From: Ilumatobacteraceae bacterium | GTDB lineage: Bacteria; Actinomycetota; Acidimicrobiia; Acidimicrobiales; Ilumatobacteraceae | Direction: 5' to 3' | Length of the DNA: 64,000 nucleotides | NCBI GenBank assembly: GCA_025463305.1 | Contig: JAOBWK010000081.1 | Location: 83,296 to 147,295 of the forward strand | In this document: piece after piece, positions 9,022 through 18,180 of the stretch | Numbering within the stretch: position 1 is the stretch's first letter | Layout of the letters: every line of letters begins with the position of its first letter | Notes under the pieces: generated by a model | Told to the model about the DNA's origin: nothing | What the model saw: the letters and a program-made list of their open reading frames with translations, nothing else | Databases searched by the model: none | Program-made: the position numbers and the translations under genes

Positions 9022-9048
9022 TCGCGCGATCGCGCGACCGATTGTCAA
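9022..9048 (-). promoter_or_regulatory. Palindrome and TTGACA box upstream of whiB
   Basis: A perfect 16-base palindrome of alternating CG with a GATC core (TCGCGCGATCGCGCGA, 9022-9037) lies just inside a minus-strand TTGACA (9048-9043). No clear -10 box stands 17 bases on, so the promoter assignment is tentative; the palindrome could be an operator. Confidence 0.35.
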
Positions 9049-9096
9049 GCACCCTCTGATCCAGGGACCAGCGTGTTGTCGAAACGCCCTGCGCGG

Positions 9097-11109
9097 TCAG
9101 CCGGCGCGGCGTCCGCCGCGGGCCATCCGCTTCTTGTTCTCGATGAAGTCGACCAGCACGTAGTCGCCGAGCGTCTCCGGCGTCGTGAAGAACGCGCGGC
9201 CGCGGTTGATCGAGGTGAGCTTCTCGATGAAGCTCTTCAGCGACCGATCCGCGTCGAGCATGAAGGTGTTGATCCGGATGTTGTCCTTCGTGCACCGCAC
9301 GACCTCGCGCAGCGTCGCTTCGACGGTCTCCTGCGTGGGCGGGTAGTTGAAGTACGGCTGCCCGCTGGCGGTGATGTGCGCGGTCGGCTCACCGTCGGTG
9401 ATCATGATGATCTGCTTGGTGCCGGTCTGGCGGGACAGCAGCTGGCGGCTGAGCATGAAGGCGTGCTGCATGTTCGTGCCGTACGCGAAGTCCCAGCTGA
9501 CTTCGGGGAGCTGCTCGGCGGTGAGCACGCGGGCGACCTCACCGAAGCCGACGAGACCCATGTAGTCGCGCGGGAACTGCGAGGTGATCAGCGAGTGCAG
9601 CGCCATCGCGACCTTCTTGGCCGGGAGGAAGTTGTCGCGCATCGGCATGCTCATCGACAGGTCGAGCAGCAGCACGGTGGCGGACTTGGTGACGTGCTCG
9701 GTGCGCTCGATCTCGAAGTCCTCCGGCGACAGGTGCAGCGGCGTGCCACCGCCACCGCGACGGAGCGCGTTGCGGATGGTGCGCTGCAGATCGAGGTTGA
9801 ACGGATCGCCGTACTCGTACTGCTTGGTCTCGTACGTGCGCTCGTGACCCTGGCCGTGCTTGTCCATCTGGTGCTGGCCGGTCTTGTCCTTGGCCAGCTT
9901 GCTGAACAGCTCGCGCAGCGCGTTGGAGCCGATCTTGCGCATGCCCTTCGGCGTGAGCTCGAGCCGGCCCTCCTTGTTCTGGATCAGCCCGGCTTCCTCG
10001 AGCATCTTGGCGAGCTCGGCGAGCCGCTCGAGTGAACGGGCCGCGTCGTCGCCGACGAGGTCGCGCACCCGGTCCATGTCGACCTCGGCCAGCTGCGCGG
10101 GGTTCGTGGCACTGCGCAGCATCCGCTCCATCTGGTCCAGATCGCCGAGCTCCTGCATCGCCTGCATCGCTTGGCCGAAGCCCATGGGATCCTGGCCCTC
10201 GAAGTCGTAGCTCTGGTTCCAGCCCATCTGCGGGAACATGCTGCGCAGGTTCTGGCCGAGCTGGTCCATCTGCCAGCGCAGGTCCATGTCCTCCAGCAGC
10301 TGGTCGCTGAGCTGCTGCATCTGGGCCCGCTGCTCGGGCGTCATCGAGTTCATCATCGCCTGCATCGCGGCCATCCGCTTGGCGATGATCTCGAGCAGCT
10401 CCTCGATGGTCTCGGGGTTCTCCGGGAAGAAGTCGCCGAAGTTCTCCATGAACTGCTCGAAGCCGGGGTCCTCACCGCGCTGCTGCTTCTCCAGCATCTC
10501 GTTGAGGCCGGCCATCATGTCCTTCATCCGCTGCATGTCCTCGGCCGACATGTTCTCCATCGCGCCGCTCATCTGGTCGATGGTCTGCTGCATCAGCTGC
10601 TGGCGGAGCTTGTCCATCAGGTCCTCGAACCGCTGCCGCGCCTCGGCGGATTCGAAGTCGTACTGCTGCAGCTCGCGCACCTTGCCGGCGAGGTCGTCGG
10701 GCATCATGTCGAGCTGGAAGTTGCGGTCCTCGGCGGCCTGCCGGGCGGTGTCGGCGCGCCGCTCGTCGCCGCTGTTCTGCGCGTCGCGCTGGGCGTTCTC
10801 GATCGCGTGGCGCTCCTCGTCGATGATGTCGTCGAGCGCCTCGGCGATCTCGCTGTAGACGCCGCCGAGGTCACTGTTGTCGAGGCGTTCCTGGCGCTCG
10901 CGGCGCAGCTTCTCGAGGATCTCGCGCAGGCCCTGGAGCTGCTCGCCGTTGCGATCCTTGAACCCGTCCTGCATCATCCGGCGCAGCGCGCTGTTGACGT
11001 CGCCGTGGTAGAGGAGGTCGTCGGTGATGCTGTCGAAGACGCTCTCCGCGTCCAGCTCGAAGCCCTTCTGCGTGCCATCCCATCGTGAATAGGTGAACCG
11101 TGCAGCCAT
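9097..11109 (-). CDS. Von Willebrand factor A domain protein, partner of MoxR-type ATPase
   Basis: A 670-residue soluble protein. The first two thirds are a long Gln/Met/Glu-rich, predicted helical region with repeated MQAM and MMxxMxxE patterns. The last third is a VWA domain with the metal-ion site DLSMS near residue 480 and the later TDGEPTAH. Such proteins work with MoxR-like AAA ATPases as metal-insertion or complex-remodelling chaperones. The fitting ATPase is encoded at 13258-14661 on the same strand, but three plus-strand genes now lie between them. Confidence 0.82.
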   Translation of the reverse strand: MAARFTYSRWDGTQKGFELDAESVFDSITDDLLYHGDVNSALRRMMQDGFKDRNGEQLQGLREILEKLRRERQERLDNSDLGGVYSEIAEALDDIIDEERHAIENAQRDAQNSGDERRADTARQAAEDRNFQLDMMPDDLAGKVRELQQYDFESAEARQRFEDLMDKLRQQLMQQTIDQMSGAMENMSAEDMQRMKDMMAGLNEMLEKQQRGEDPGFEQFMENFGDFFPENPETIEELLEIIAKRMAAMQAMMNSMTPEQRAQMQQLSDQLLEDMDLRWQMDQLGQNLRSMFPQMGWNQSYDFEGQDPMGFGQAMQAMQELGDLDQMERMLRSATNPAQLAEVDMDRVRDLVGDDAARSLERLAELAKMLEEAGLIQNKEGRLELTPKGMRKIGSNALRELFSKLAKDKTGQHQMDKHGQGHERTYETKQYEYGDPFNLDLQRTIRNALRRGGGGTPLHLSPEDFEIERTEHVTKSATVLLLDLSMSMPMRDNFLPAKKVAMALHSLITSQFPRDYMGLVGFGEVARVLTAEQLPEVSWDFAYGTNMQHAFMLSRQLLSRQTGTKQIIMITDGEPTAHITASGQPYFNYPPTQETVEATLREVVRCTKDNIRINTFMLDADRSLKSFIEKLTSINRGRAFFTTPETLGDYVLVDFIENKKRMARGGRRAG

Positions 11110-11134
11110 GACGGCACGCTAGCCTCAGAAGACC

Positions 11135-11686
11135 ATGCGCGTGCCCCGCACCTTCGCCTTCGTGGACCTCTCCGGGTTCACCAACTACACGGCTGCGTTC
11201 GGCGACGACGCGGCCGGCCGGTTGCTCAGCGCGTTCCGGGCCATCGCACGCGACGTCGCCAGCGAGCGCGGCGTGCGCATCGCCAAGTGGCTCGGCGACG
11301 GCTTCATGATCGTGGCCATCAACCAGCTCGACTGCATCGGCTTCGCGATCGAGCTCGAGGCCAAGGCGTCCGAGGTCTGCTCGCCGCTGTCGCTGCGGGT
11401 CGGCATCGCCACCGGCCACGCGCTCCTGTTCGAGGGCGACGACTACATCGGTTCGGCCGTCAACATGGCATCCCGCCTGTGCGACGCCGCCGGCCCGATG
11501 GAGGTCCTGATCCCGTCGATGCAGCTCGACCGTCTCCCCCAGGGCGTGCACGCCACGCCGAACGGCGGCCTCGAGCTGCGTGGGTTCCCCGGCGAGATCG
11601 AGGTCTTCGCGCTGAGCGGCACGCTCACCGACAGCGAGCGGCGCGACACGAGCGAGCTCTGGACTCGCGCTCCATTCGGCCTGTGA
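11135..11686 (+). CDS. Class III adenylate/guanylate cyclase domain protein
   Basis: A 183-residue stand-alone cyclase homology domain. Both metal-binding aspartates are present: Asp11 in FVDLSGFT and Asp55 in WLGDGFM. The transition-state Asn/Arg helix reads GSAVNMASRLCDAA. No sensor domain is attached, so input must come from elsewhere. Its TGA overlaps the GTG of the next gene, indicating coupled translation. Substrate (ATP or GTP) cannot be read with confidence. Confidence 0.85.
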   Translation: MRVPRTFAFVDLSGFTNYTAAFGDDAAGRLLSAFRAIARDVASERGVRIAKWLGDGFMIVAINQLDCIGFAIELEAKASEVCSPLSLRVGIATGHALLFEGDDYIGSAVNMASRLCDAAGPMEVLIPSMQLDRLPQGVHATPNGGLELRGFPGEIEVFALSGTLTDSERRDTSELWTRAPFGL

Positions 11687-12678
11687 CGGGCCTGGCCCGC
11701 GGGGCCATCGTTCCCGCGTCCCACCTCGATCGCGAGCGGGCCCACGAGGACATCACGCTGCTCGCCCAGCTCGGCGCCACCACGGTGCGAGTCGGCGTGG
11801 ACTGGGCGTGGATGCAGCCGGCCGCCGGTGGCGTCAACGGCGACGCGGTCGAGTACTACGCCGCGCTCACCCAGACGGCTCGCGGGGCCGGCGTGGCGCT
11901 GCAGTTCGCGCTGCTCGAGCGCGAGGTGCCGAAGTGGTTCGACAACGAGGGCGGGTTCGGCGACGCCCGGTTCGCCGGCCACTGGTGGCCGCGCTGGGTG
12001 CAGCTCTGCGCGGAGTCCTTCGGCGACGACGTCGGCGGCTGGCTGCCGATCGAGCACCCGCTGTCCGTCGCCAACCGGATGTTCCCGAACGATCCGCGGC
12101 GCCACGGCGACGTGCTCGACACCGTCGTCACGGCGTGGCGCGACGCATGGCGGATCCTGCGCGGTGGCCCGCCGGTGAGCACGTCGTTCGGGCTCGAGAT
12201 CGTCCGCCCCGTCGACCAGACGATCCCGGCCGAGCACAACGCCAAACGGCTCGACCAGATCCGCTTCCGGCTGTGGCTGCGCGGGCTGCGCGACGGCATC
12301 GCGTCCATCCCCGGCCGCGCCGACCGCGAAGTCGCCGACCTCGCCGGCTCGTTCGACGTGCTCGGGCTGATGGTGCGCCACGAGCGCGACACGCTCGGTC
12401 TGCTCCACCGCGCCGTCGACGAGATCGAGCTGACCGGCAAGCCGCTCACCGTCACGCTCGCACTCCCCCAGGGCCGGGACGCCGACCGCGAGCAGGTCAT
12501 CGAGCGCTACATCGATCAGTCGACCGAGGCCGCCACCGGCCTCCCGCTGACGACGATGTTCATCACGCCGACGTTCGATCTCACCGACGACGAGCGCGGC
12601 GTCATCACCCGCGACCGCGACCTCAAGGACAGCGGCCGGATGTACTTCGGCACCACGGGCGAGCTCGCCCCCGGCTGA
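11683..12678 (+). CDS. Glycoside hydrolase family 1-like TIM-barrel protein
   Basis: The 331-residue protein starts at GTG 11683, overlapping the cyclase stop. It opens with barrel strands resembling GH1 beta-glucosidases (TTVRVGVDWAWMQPAAGGVN, then EYYAALTQTARGAGVALQF). The usual NEP acid/base motif appears only as LPIEHPLSVA, and no TENG nucleophile motif is visible. Function may therefore have drifted from sugar hydrolysis. GH1 enzymes usually exceed 430 residues, so this one is short. Confidence 0.55.
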   Translation: MTGLARGAIVPASHLDRERAHEDITLLAQLGATTVRVGVDWAWMQPAAGGVNGDAVEYYAALTQTARGAGVALQFALLEREVPKWFDNEGGFGDARFAGHWWPRWVQLCAESFGDDVGGWLPIEHPLSVANRMFPNDPRRHGDVLDTVVTAWRDAWRILRGGPPVSTSFGLEIVRPVDQTIPAEHNAKRLDQIRFRLWLRGLRDGIASIPGRADREVADLAGSFDVLGLMVRHERDTLGLLHRAVDEIELTGKPLTVTLALPQGRDADREQVIERYIDQSTEAATGLPLTTMFITPTFDLTDDERGVITRDRDLKDSGRMYFGTTGELAPG

Positions 12679-12803
12679 GCACGGTTCGCACCCGCGGGTG
12701 TACTTCGTCGCGGCCTCCGAGATCCACGGGGGCGACCGCACGGTCGAAGCGTCGTGTCCGATTCCCGCTGACCTTCGGTCTCGACGAGGACGACACTGGG
12801 CGC

Positions 12804-13256
12804 ATGGAGACCCTCACGTACGTCCTCGATCCGATCGACGCCGACACTGCTGACGCCCTCCGCGCACGCGGTGGTGTGGCGTACACGGCCGACAGCTTCC
12901 CCGGCTACCCGTGCCGCCAGTGCCTGCGCGACGCCGACATCGGCGACGAGCTGCTGCTCGTGTCACACGATCCGTTCACGCTCGACTCGCCCTACCGTTC
13001 GGCGAGCCCGATCTTCCTGCATCGGGATGCGTGCACACCCGACGATTCGACTGGCGAGCTACCCGAGCAGCTCACCCGTCGGCAGCTGTCGGTGCGCTCG
13101 TTCGACGACGAGGCGATGATGATCGACGCTGCCGTCATCGACGGCACCGACCTCGATGCCACGATCTGCCGGTTCTTCGACGACCCGGCGTCAGCCCGGA
13201 TCCACGTGCACAACGCCAGTCGTGGCTGCTGGGCCGTGACGGTCGAGCGCGCCTGA
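12804..13256 (+). CDS. DUF1203 family protein
   Basis: A 150-residue protein with the DUF1203 pattern: FPGYPCRQCLRDADIGDELLL near residues 32-52, SPYRSASPIFLHRDAC in the middle and VHNASRGCWAV at the C-terminus. The family has no established role. The conserved Cys and His suggest metal binding or redox chemistry, which is inference. The stop codon lies one base from the convergent ATPase stop. Confidence 0.8.
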   Translation: METLTYVLDPIDADTADALRARGGVAYTADSFPGYPCRQCLRDADIGDELLLVSHDPFTLDSPYRSASPIFLHRDACTPDDSTGELPEQLTRRQLSVRSFDDEAMMIDAAVIDGTDLDATICRFFDDPASARIHVHNASRGCWAVTVERA

Positions 13257-13257
13257 C

Positions 13258-14661
13258 TCAGCGGGCGCGGTAGGTGGCCCGGTTGCCGGCGCCGTCCTTG
13301 TTCAGGCGCTTGGAGAGGTGCAGGCCCTCGAGGATGAACTCGACGGCAGCCGCAACGGCAGCGGGTGACTCGTTGCCACCGGTGAGGTCGTGCACCGGTG
13401 CGGCCAGCGCCGGCACTGCTTCGAGCAGGGCGACGAGGTCGGCCGACGAGACATCTTCGCCGGTGTGCACGATGGTGCCCTCGTCGAACGCGTTGATGAC
13501 GTCGCGGACCTGATCCGGCGAGATGCGCTCCTTGTAGACCGTGAGCACGGCGCTGCGGACGAGGTTCTCGAGGATCGCGCCCTCGCGGCCCTCCTCGACG
13601 GACTCGATCTCGATCTTGCCCGACGTCGACGCGGCGATGGCGCCGAGGTCGCACACGCGTGGCACGACCTCGCGCTCGCCGGCACGCAGGCCACGGCGCA
13701 GCGCGTTCGCCGCCAGCACCTCGCGGTTGCTGACCGACAGGCGTACGGACACGCCACTGCGTTGGTTGACGTGGGTGCTGACCCGGGCGAGGTGGCTCAA
13801 GGTCGCGATGACCTCTTCCATGTAGTCGGGCACCGCGACCTTGACGTCGCCGACGCTGGCCGAACGCGACTCCTGGCGCATGATGGCCACCTCGGTGGCG
13901 ACCTCGAGCGGGTAGTGGGTGCGGATCTGGCTGCCGAAGCGGTCCTTCAGCGGCGTGATGATGCGGCCGCGGTTGGTGTAGTCGTCGGGGTTCGCCGAGG
14001 CGACCAGCATGACGTCGAGCGGCAGCCGGATCTTGTAGCCGCGGATCTGGACGTCGCGCTCTTCGAGCACGTTCAGCAGGCCGACCTGGATCCGCTCGGC
14101 GAGGTCGGGGATCTCGTTGATCGCGAAGATGCCGCGGTTGGTGCGCGGCACGAGGCCGTAGTGCAGCGTGAGCTCGTCGCTGAGGTAGCGGCCCTCGGCG
14201 ACCTTGATCGGATCGACTTCGCCGATGAGGTCGGCGATGGACGTGTCGGGCGTGGCCAGCTTCTCGCCGAATCGCTCGTCGCGGTGCACCCACGTGATGG
14301 GCGTGTCGTCGCCCTGCTCGGCGACGAGGTCGCGGGCGTGCTTGGACACCGGGGCGAACGGATCGTCGTTGATCTCGCTGCCCGCGACGATGGGCATCCA
14401 CTCGTCGAGCAGACCGGTGAGCGAGCGGATCATGCGGGTCTTGGCCTGACCGCGCTCGCCGAGGAAGATCACGTCGTGGCCGGCCAGCAAGGCGTTCTCC
14501 AACTGCGGCATCACGGTGTCCTCGTAGCCGAGCACGCCCTCGAACAGTGGCTCGCCGGCCGAGATCCGGGCCACGGCGTTGCGGCGGATCTCTTCCTTCA
14601 CGGGAACGGACTCCCATCCGGAGGCCTTGAGTTCACCGAGGGTTCCAGCCAGCTGCGTCAT
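13258..14661 (-). CDS. MoxR/magnesium-chelatase-type AAA+ ATPase
   Basis: A 467-residue ATPase starting at ATG 14661. Walker A is GERGQAKT (68-75), Walker B is represented by IFAINEIPDL, and LLNVLEERDVQIRGY plus ASANPDDYTNRGRI follow the ChlI/RavA pattern. It probably remodels or inserts metal together with the VWA protein at 9097-11109; both are on the minus strand and usually adjacent in actinobacteria. Earlier in-frame codons would add 80 residues without family character. Confidence 0.85.
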   Translation of the reverse strand: MTQLAGTLGELKASGWESVPVKEEIRRNAVARISAGEPLFEGVLGYEDTVMPQLENALLAGHDVIFLGERGQAKTRMIRSLTGLLDEWMPIVAGSEINDDPFAPVSKHARDLVAEQGDDTPITWVHRDERFGEKLATPDTSIADLIGEVDPIKVAEGRYLSDELTLHYGLVPRTNRGIFAINEIPDLAERIQVGLLNVLEERDVQIRGYKIRLPLDVMLVASANPDDYTNRGRIITPLKDRFGSQIRTHYPLEVATEVAIMRQESRSASVGDVKVAVPDYMEEVIATLSHLARVSTHVNQRSGVSVRLSVSNREVLAANALRRGLRAGEREVVPRVCDLGAIAASTSGKIEIESVEEGREGAILENLVRSAVLTVYKERISPDQVRDVINAFDEGTIVHTGEDVSSADLVALLEAVPALAAPVHDLTGGNESPAAVAAAVEFILEGLHLSKRLNKDGAGNRATYRAR

Positions 14662-14762
14662 GTGTCGAACATAGCCAAGTTCCCGAGATCGCGCACCCCG
14701 GGTGTTCGCCGCCGGCGTCGACGGATCCTCAAGCATCCAGCTTCGGGAGTCGATGAACCATC

Positions 14763-15371
14763 GTGGACGAATTGCTGACCCCGCCGACCGGGGCGCGGCA
14801 CGCGGGTCCGGATCCGACGACGGCGGCCACGACTGCGACCACCACGGCGACCACGACCACGACGCTCCGTCGCTCCCCCACGCTCGAGGAGCTGCTCCCA
14901 CCGATCCAACCGCGGGCGCCGTTCGTGCGACGCCACCGGACCGGCGTGATCTTCGGTGCCGTCTCGGCGGTGCTCATCGCGATCGGCTGCGTGGTGATCG
15001 TCCTCAACCGGCCCGACGATGCGTTCGATGCCAAGCCCGGGCAATGCCTCGACGGTCAGCTGACGCCGAACGGGACCGTCGGCACCATCAAGGTCATCCC
15101 GTGCACGACGACGCACTACTTCGAAGTGTTCGGCGCGGGTGAGTCCAGCCACGACATCGAGATCCCGGAGCCGGGTGACCTCCAGATCGATCCCGAGGTC
15201 GCCCGGATCTGCGGTCGCGAAGTCGATCCCGCGGTCCGCAAGGCGTTGCTCGCCACCAGCGGTGCCTCCGAGACCGTGCTCTTCGCGCCCGATCAACATC
15301 GGCGGCTGCTGTGCGTGGTGTTCACCGTCGATGCGCGGAACAGCTCGATCGTCGCCGCTGCGCTGGACTGA
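14763..15371 (+). CDS. Membrane-anchored septum-formation-domain-like protein
   Basis: A 202-residue protein starting at GTG 14763, divergent from the ATPase. It has a Thr-rich cytoplasmic N-terminus (a TTTATTTTT stretch), one membrane helix at about residues 63-83 and an external domain. The domain starts AKPGQCLDG and contains IPCTTTHYFEVFGAG, the CxxxHxxEVF pattern of actinobacterial Septum_form domains. The match is to motif only; a role in septation is not shown. Confidence 0.6.
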   Translation: MDELLTPPTGARHAGPDPTTAATTATTTATTTTTLRRSPTLEELLPPIQPRAPFVRRHRTGVIFGAVSAVLIAIGCVVIVLNRPDDAFDAKPGQCLDGQLTPNGTVGTIKVIPCTTTHYFEVFGAGESSHDIEIPEPGDLQIDPEVARICGREVDPAVRKALLATSGASETVLFAPDQHRRLLCVVFTVDARNSSIVAAALD

Positions 15372-15419
15372 GCGCGCCCACCCACGGGCGTCGAGGGGAC
15401 GGCGGTTAGGCTGCCGCGA

Positions 15420-17543
15420 ATGGAACTCGGCGGGGAGTGGCGCGCGGCGACGGCCGACGATCAACTCCGCCGGATCGCCGTCGGGTTGTCGTACGACGAC
15501 ACGGATTGGTCGACCGTCAGCGTGCCGGGGCACTGGCGCAACGAGCCGGCGTTCGCCGACAGCGACGGTCCGCTGCTGCTGCGCACCCACTTCGACTCGC
15601 CGTTGCCCGATGGCGACGAGCGCGCCTGGATCGTGCTCGACGGCGTCTTCTACCAAGCCGACGTGTGGTTCGACGGTGCCTACATCGGCGACCCGGAGGG
15701 CTACTTCTTCCCCCATTCGTTCGACGTCACCGCGCTCGCCCGGCTCGCCACCGAGCACGTGCTCGCGGTCGAGGTCGCGTGCTCACCGCAGAAGTCGCAC
15801 CGCGGTCGGCGCAACATCACCGGTGTGTTCCAGCAGTGGGACGCCGCCGATCGCTACTGGAACCCGGGCGGCCTGTGGCGCGACGTGCGCATCGAGACCA
15901 CCGGTCCGGTGCGGCTCGACAAGCTGCGCGTGCTGTGCCGCGACGCCAACGAGGCCCGCGCCCACCTCCGTCTGCACGGCCGGCTCGACAGCGACGCGCC
16001 GCGCACGGTGCGCATCCGCACGACGGTCGACGGCGTCGCGCTGTCCACCGTGGAGCAATCGCTCGCACGCGGCGTGAACGAGGTCGACTGGACGCTCGAC
16101 ATCGACAACCCCCGGCTGTGGTGGCCGTGGTCGCTCGGCGAGCAGGCGCTCGTCGACGTGCAGGTCGACGTGATGGTCGAGGGCGCGCTCAGCCACTCGC
16201 GATCGGTGCGCACCGGCCTCCGCGAAGTGGCGATGCACGACTGGGTGTTCTCCGTCAACGGCGAGCGGCTGTTCCTGAAGGGCGCGAACCTCGCGCCCAC
16301 CCGGCTCGACATCGGCAACGCCACACCGGACGAGCTCCGACGCGACGTGGAGCTGGCCCGCGAGGCCGGGCTCGACCTGCTGCGCGTCCACGGCCACATC
16401 TCGGCGCCGGCGCTGTACGACGCGGCCGACGAGCTCGGCATGCTGCTGTGGCAGGACTTCCCGCTGCAGTGGTCGTACGCCCGCGACGTTCGCCGGCGAG
16501 CCGTCACCCAGGCCACCGAGGCGGTGTTCCACCTCGGCCACCATCCGTCGATCCTGACCTGGTGCGCGCACAACGAGCCGTCCGGTGCGGCGATCGGGCT
16601 GCAGTCGTCGGAGCCGACGTGGAAGTCGGCCGCCCGCTACGTGGCCGGCCAGCAGCTGCCGTCGTGGAACAAGAACATCCTCGACCGCTGGGTCAAGCGC
16701 GCGTTCGAGCGCGCCGACGTCACCCGGCCCACCACGTCCCACAGTGGCGTCATGCCGCACGTGCCAGAGGTCGGCGGCACCGACAGCCACCTGTACTTCG
16801 GTTGGTACCACGGCGACGAGCGCGACCTCCCGGGGTTCGCGGCCGCGTTCCCGCGCATGGTCCGCTTCGTCAGCGAGTTCGGCGCGCAGGCCGTGCCGAC
16901 GAGCAGCGAGTTCATCGATCCGGCCGGCTGGCCGTACCTCGCGTGGGACGAGCTCGAGGACCGCCACGGGCTGCAGCGCAGCGTGCTCGAGCGTCACGTC
17001 CCGGCGATGTCGTTCGGGACGTTCGAGCAGTGGCGCGACGCGACCCAGCGCTACCAAGCGACCCTGCTGCGCCACCACATCGAGACGCTTCGCCGGCTCA
17101 AGTACCACCCCACCGGCGGCTTCTGCCTGTTCATGCTCAACGACTCCAGCCCGTCGGTGTCGTGGAGCATCCTCGATCACCGCCGTGTGCCGAAGCTGGC
17201 CTATGACGCTGTCGCCGAGGCCTGCCGGCCGGTGATCGTCGTCGCCGATCGGCTGCCGGATCAGGTGTCGCCCGGCGACACGCTCGCACTCGACGTCCAC
17301 ATCGTGAACGACCTACGGACCCCGATCGAGGCGGCGACGCTCACCGCCAACCTACGGTGGCCGAACGGCGAGCACGCGTGGTCCTACTCGGGCGAAGCCG
17401 ACGCCGACTCGGTCGGCCTGATCGCGACGTTGCAGTTCGTCGTGCCCGATGCGCCCGGCGATCTCTGGCTGGATCTCACGCTCGAGGCCGACAACGTCGC
17501 GGCCACCAACCGCGGCCAGTCACGCATCGTCGCCCGGCCGTAG
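15420..17543 (+). CDS. Glycoside hydrolase family 2 (beta-mannosidase-like)
   Basis: A 707-residue enzyme with the GH2 order: an N-terminal sugar-binding sandwich with YWNPGGLWRDVRIE, an immunoglobulin-like domain, then a TIM barrel. The acid/base Glu386 lies in WCAHNEPSG and the candidate nucleophile Glu486 in FVSEFGAQA. LLWQDFPLQW resembles beta-mannosidases. There is no signal peptide, so it probably acts on imported oligosaccharides in the cytoplasm. Confidence 0.88.
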   Translation: MELGGEWRAATADDQLRRIAVGLSYDDTDWSTVSVPGHWRNEPAFADSDGPLLLRTHFDSPLPDGDERAWIVLDGVFYQADVWFDGAYIGDPEGYFFPHSFDVTALARLATEHVLAVEVACSPQKSHRGRRNITGVFQQWDAADRYWNPGGLWRDVRIETTGPVRLDKLRVLCRDANEARAHLRLHGRLDSDAPRTVRIRTTVDGVALSTVEQSLARGVNEVDWTLDIDNPRLWWPWSLGEQALVDVQVDVMVEGALSHSRSVRTGLREVAMHDWVFSVNGERLFLKGANLAPTRLDIGNATPDELRRDVELAREAGLDLLRVHGHISAPALYDAADELGMLLWQDFPLQWSYARDVRRRAVTQATEAVFHLGHHPSILTWCAHNEPSGAAIGLQSSEPTWKSAARYVAGQQLPSWNKNILDRWVKRAFERADVTRPTTSHSGVMPHVPEVGGTDSHLYFGWYHGDERDLPGFAAAFPRMVRFVSEFGAQAVPTSSEFIDPAGWPYLAWDELEDRHGLQRSVLERHVPAMSFGTFEQWRDATQRYQATLLRHHIETLRRLKYHPTGGFCLFMLNDSSPSVSWSILDHRRVPKLAYDAVAEACRPVIVVADRLPDQVSPGDTLALDVHIVNDLRTPIEAATLTANLRWPNGEHAWSYSGEADADSVGLIATLQFVVPDAPGDLWLDLTLEADNVAATNRGQSRIVARP

Positions 17544-17575
17544 CCAGCGGTCGGCCGCACGCGCCAGACTGTGAC

Positions 17576-18151
17576 ATGGCCTGGGACCCGCCGCCGTCAC
17601 CGCTCCCGCCGCCCGTGGGGCCTGCCGCGGGCGCTGTGCCGGCGTTCGACGACGCCGCCTTCACCGCGGCATTGACGGCGTTCAGCGCCCCGCTCGGCTT
17701 CGTCGCCGGCGATGCGCCCTCGACGACGACCGTCCACCGGCACGACGTCGTCCATCCCGGCGGGATCTCGATGCGTTGCACCGTGCTCGGCGAGGGCAGC
17801 TCAGCCGGCGATGCCGTGCTCGGCGTGGCCCAGCTCGCGTTCTTCGCGATCGGCGTGGCCATCGACGTGATGGCCCACAGTGCCGGCCCGCACCTCGACG
17901 GGCGCAACCACTTCAGCGGAAGCGGACGAGTCCGGGCACTGGAGACGATGCTGCGCATGGAGACGAAGGGCCGGCCGGTGACCGATCTCGGTCACCGCGC
18001 GGCCTGGACCATGGACGATCCGACGACGACGTCGCTCGGTGTGCTCAAGCACGACCGGCTGCTGCTGATCACGATCCGGTCCGGGGCCGACCGAGCCGAC
18101 CAGTACGCATGGCTCCACGCCTGCGCCGTCGCCGTGCTGCCCACGGTCTGA
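17576..18151 (+). CDS. Protein of unknown function, 191 residues
   Basis: ATG 17576 opens a Pro-rich N-terminus (DPPPSPLPPPVGP) followed by a globular region. A mildly hydrophobic stretch, VLGVAQLAFFAIGVAIDVMA, covers about residues 81-100 and could be a buried helix or a membrane segment. I do not recognise the family. It is co-directional with the GH2 gene, 32 bases downstream, and convergent with the DUF1501 gene. Confidence 0.6.
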   Translation: MAWDPPPSPLPPPVGPAAGAVPAFDDAAFTAALTAFSAPLGFVAGDAPSTTTVHRHDVVHPGGISMRCTVLGEGSSAGDAVLGVAQLAFFAIGVAIDVMAHSAGPHLDGRNHFSGSGRVRALETMLRMETKGRPVTDLGHRAAWTMDDPTTTSLGVLKHDRLLLITIRSGADRADQYAWLHACAVAVLPTV

Positions 18152-18180
18152 GCCCGTCGATCCGCAAGCGGCCCGATGTC

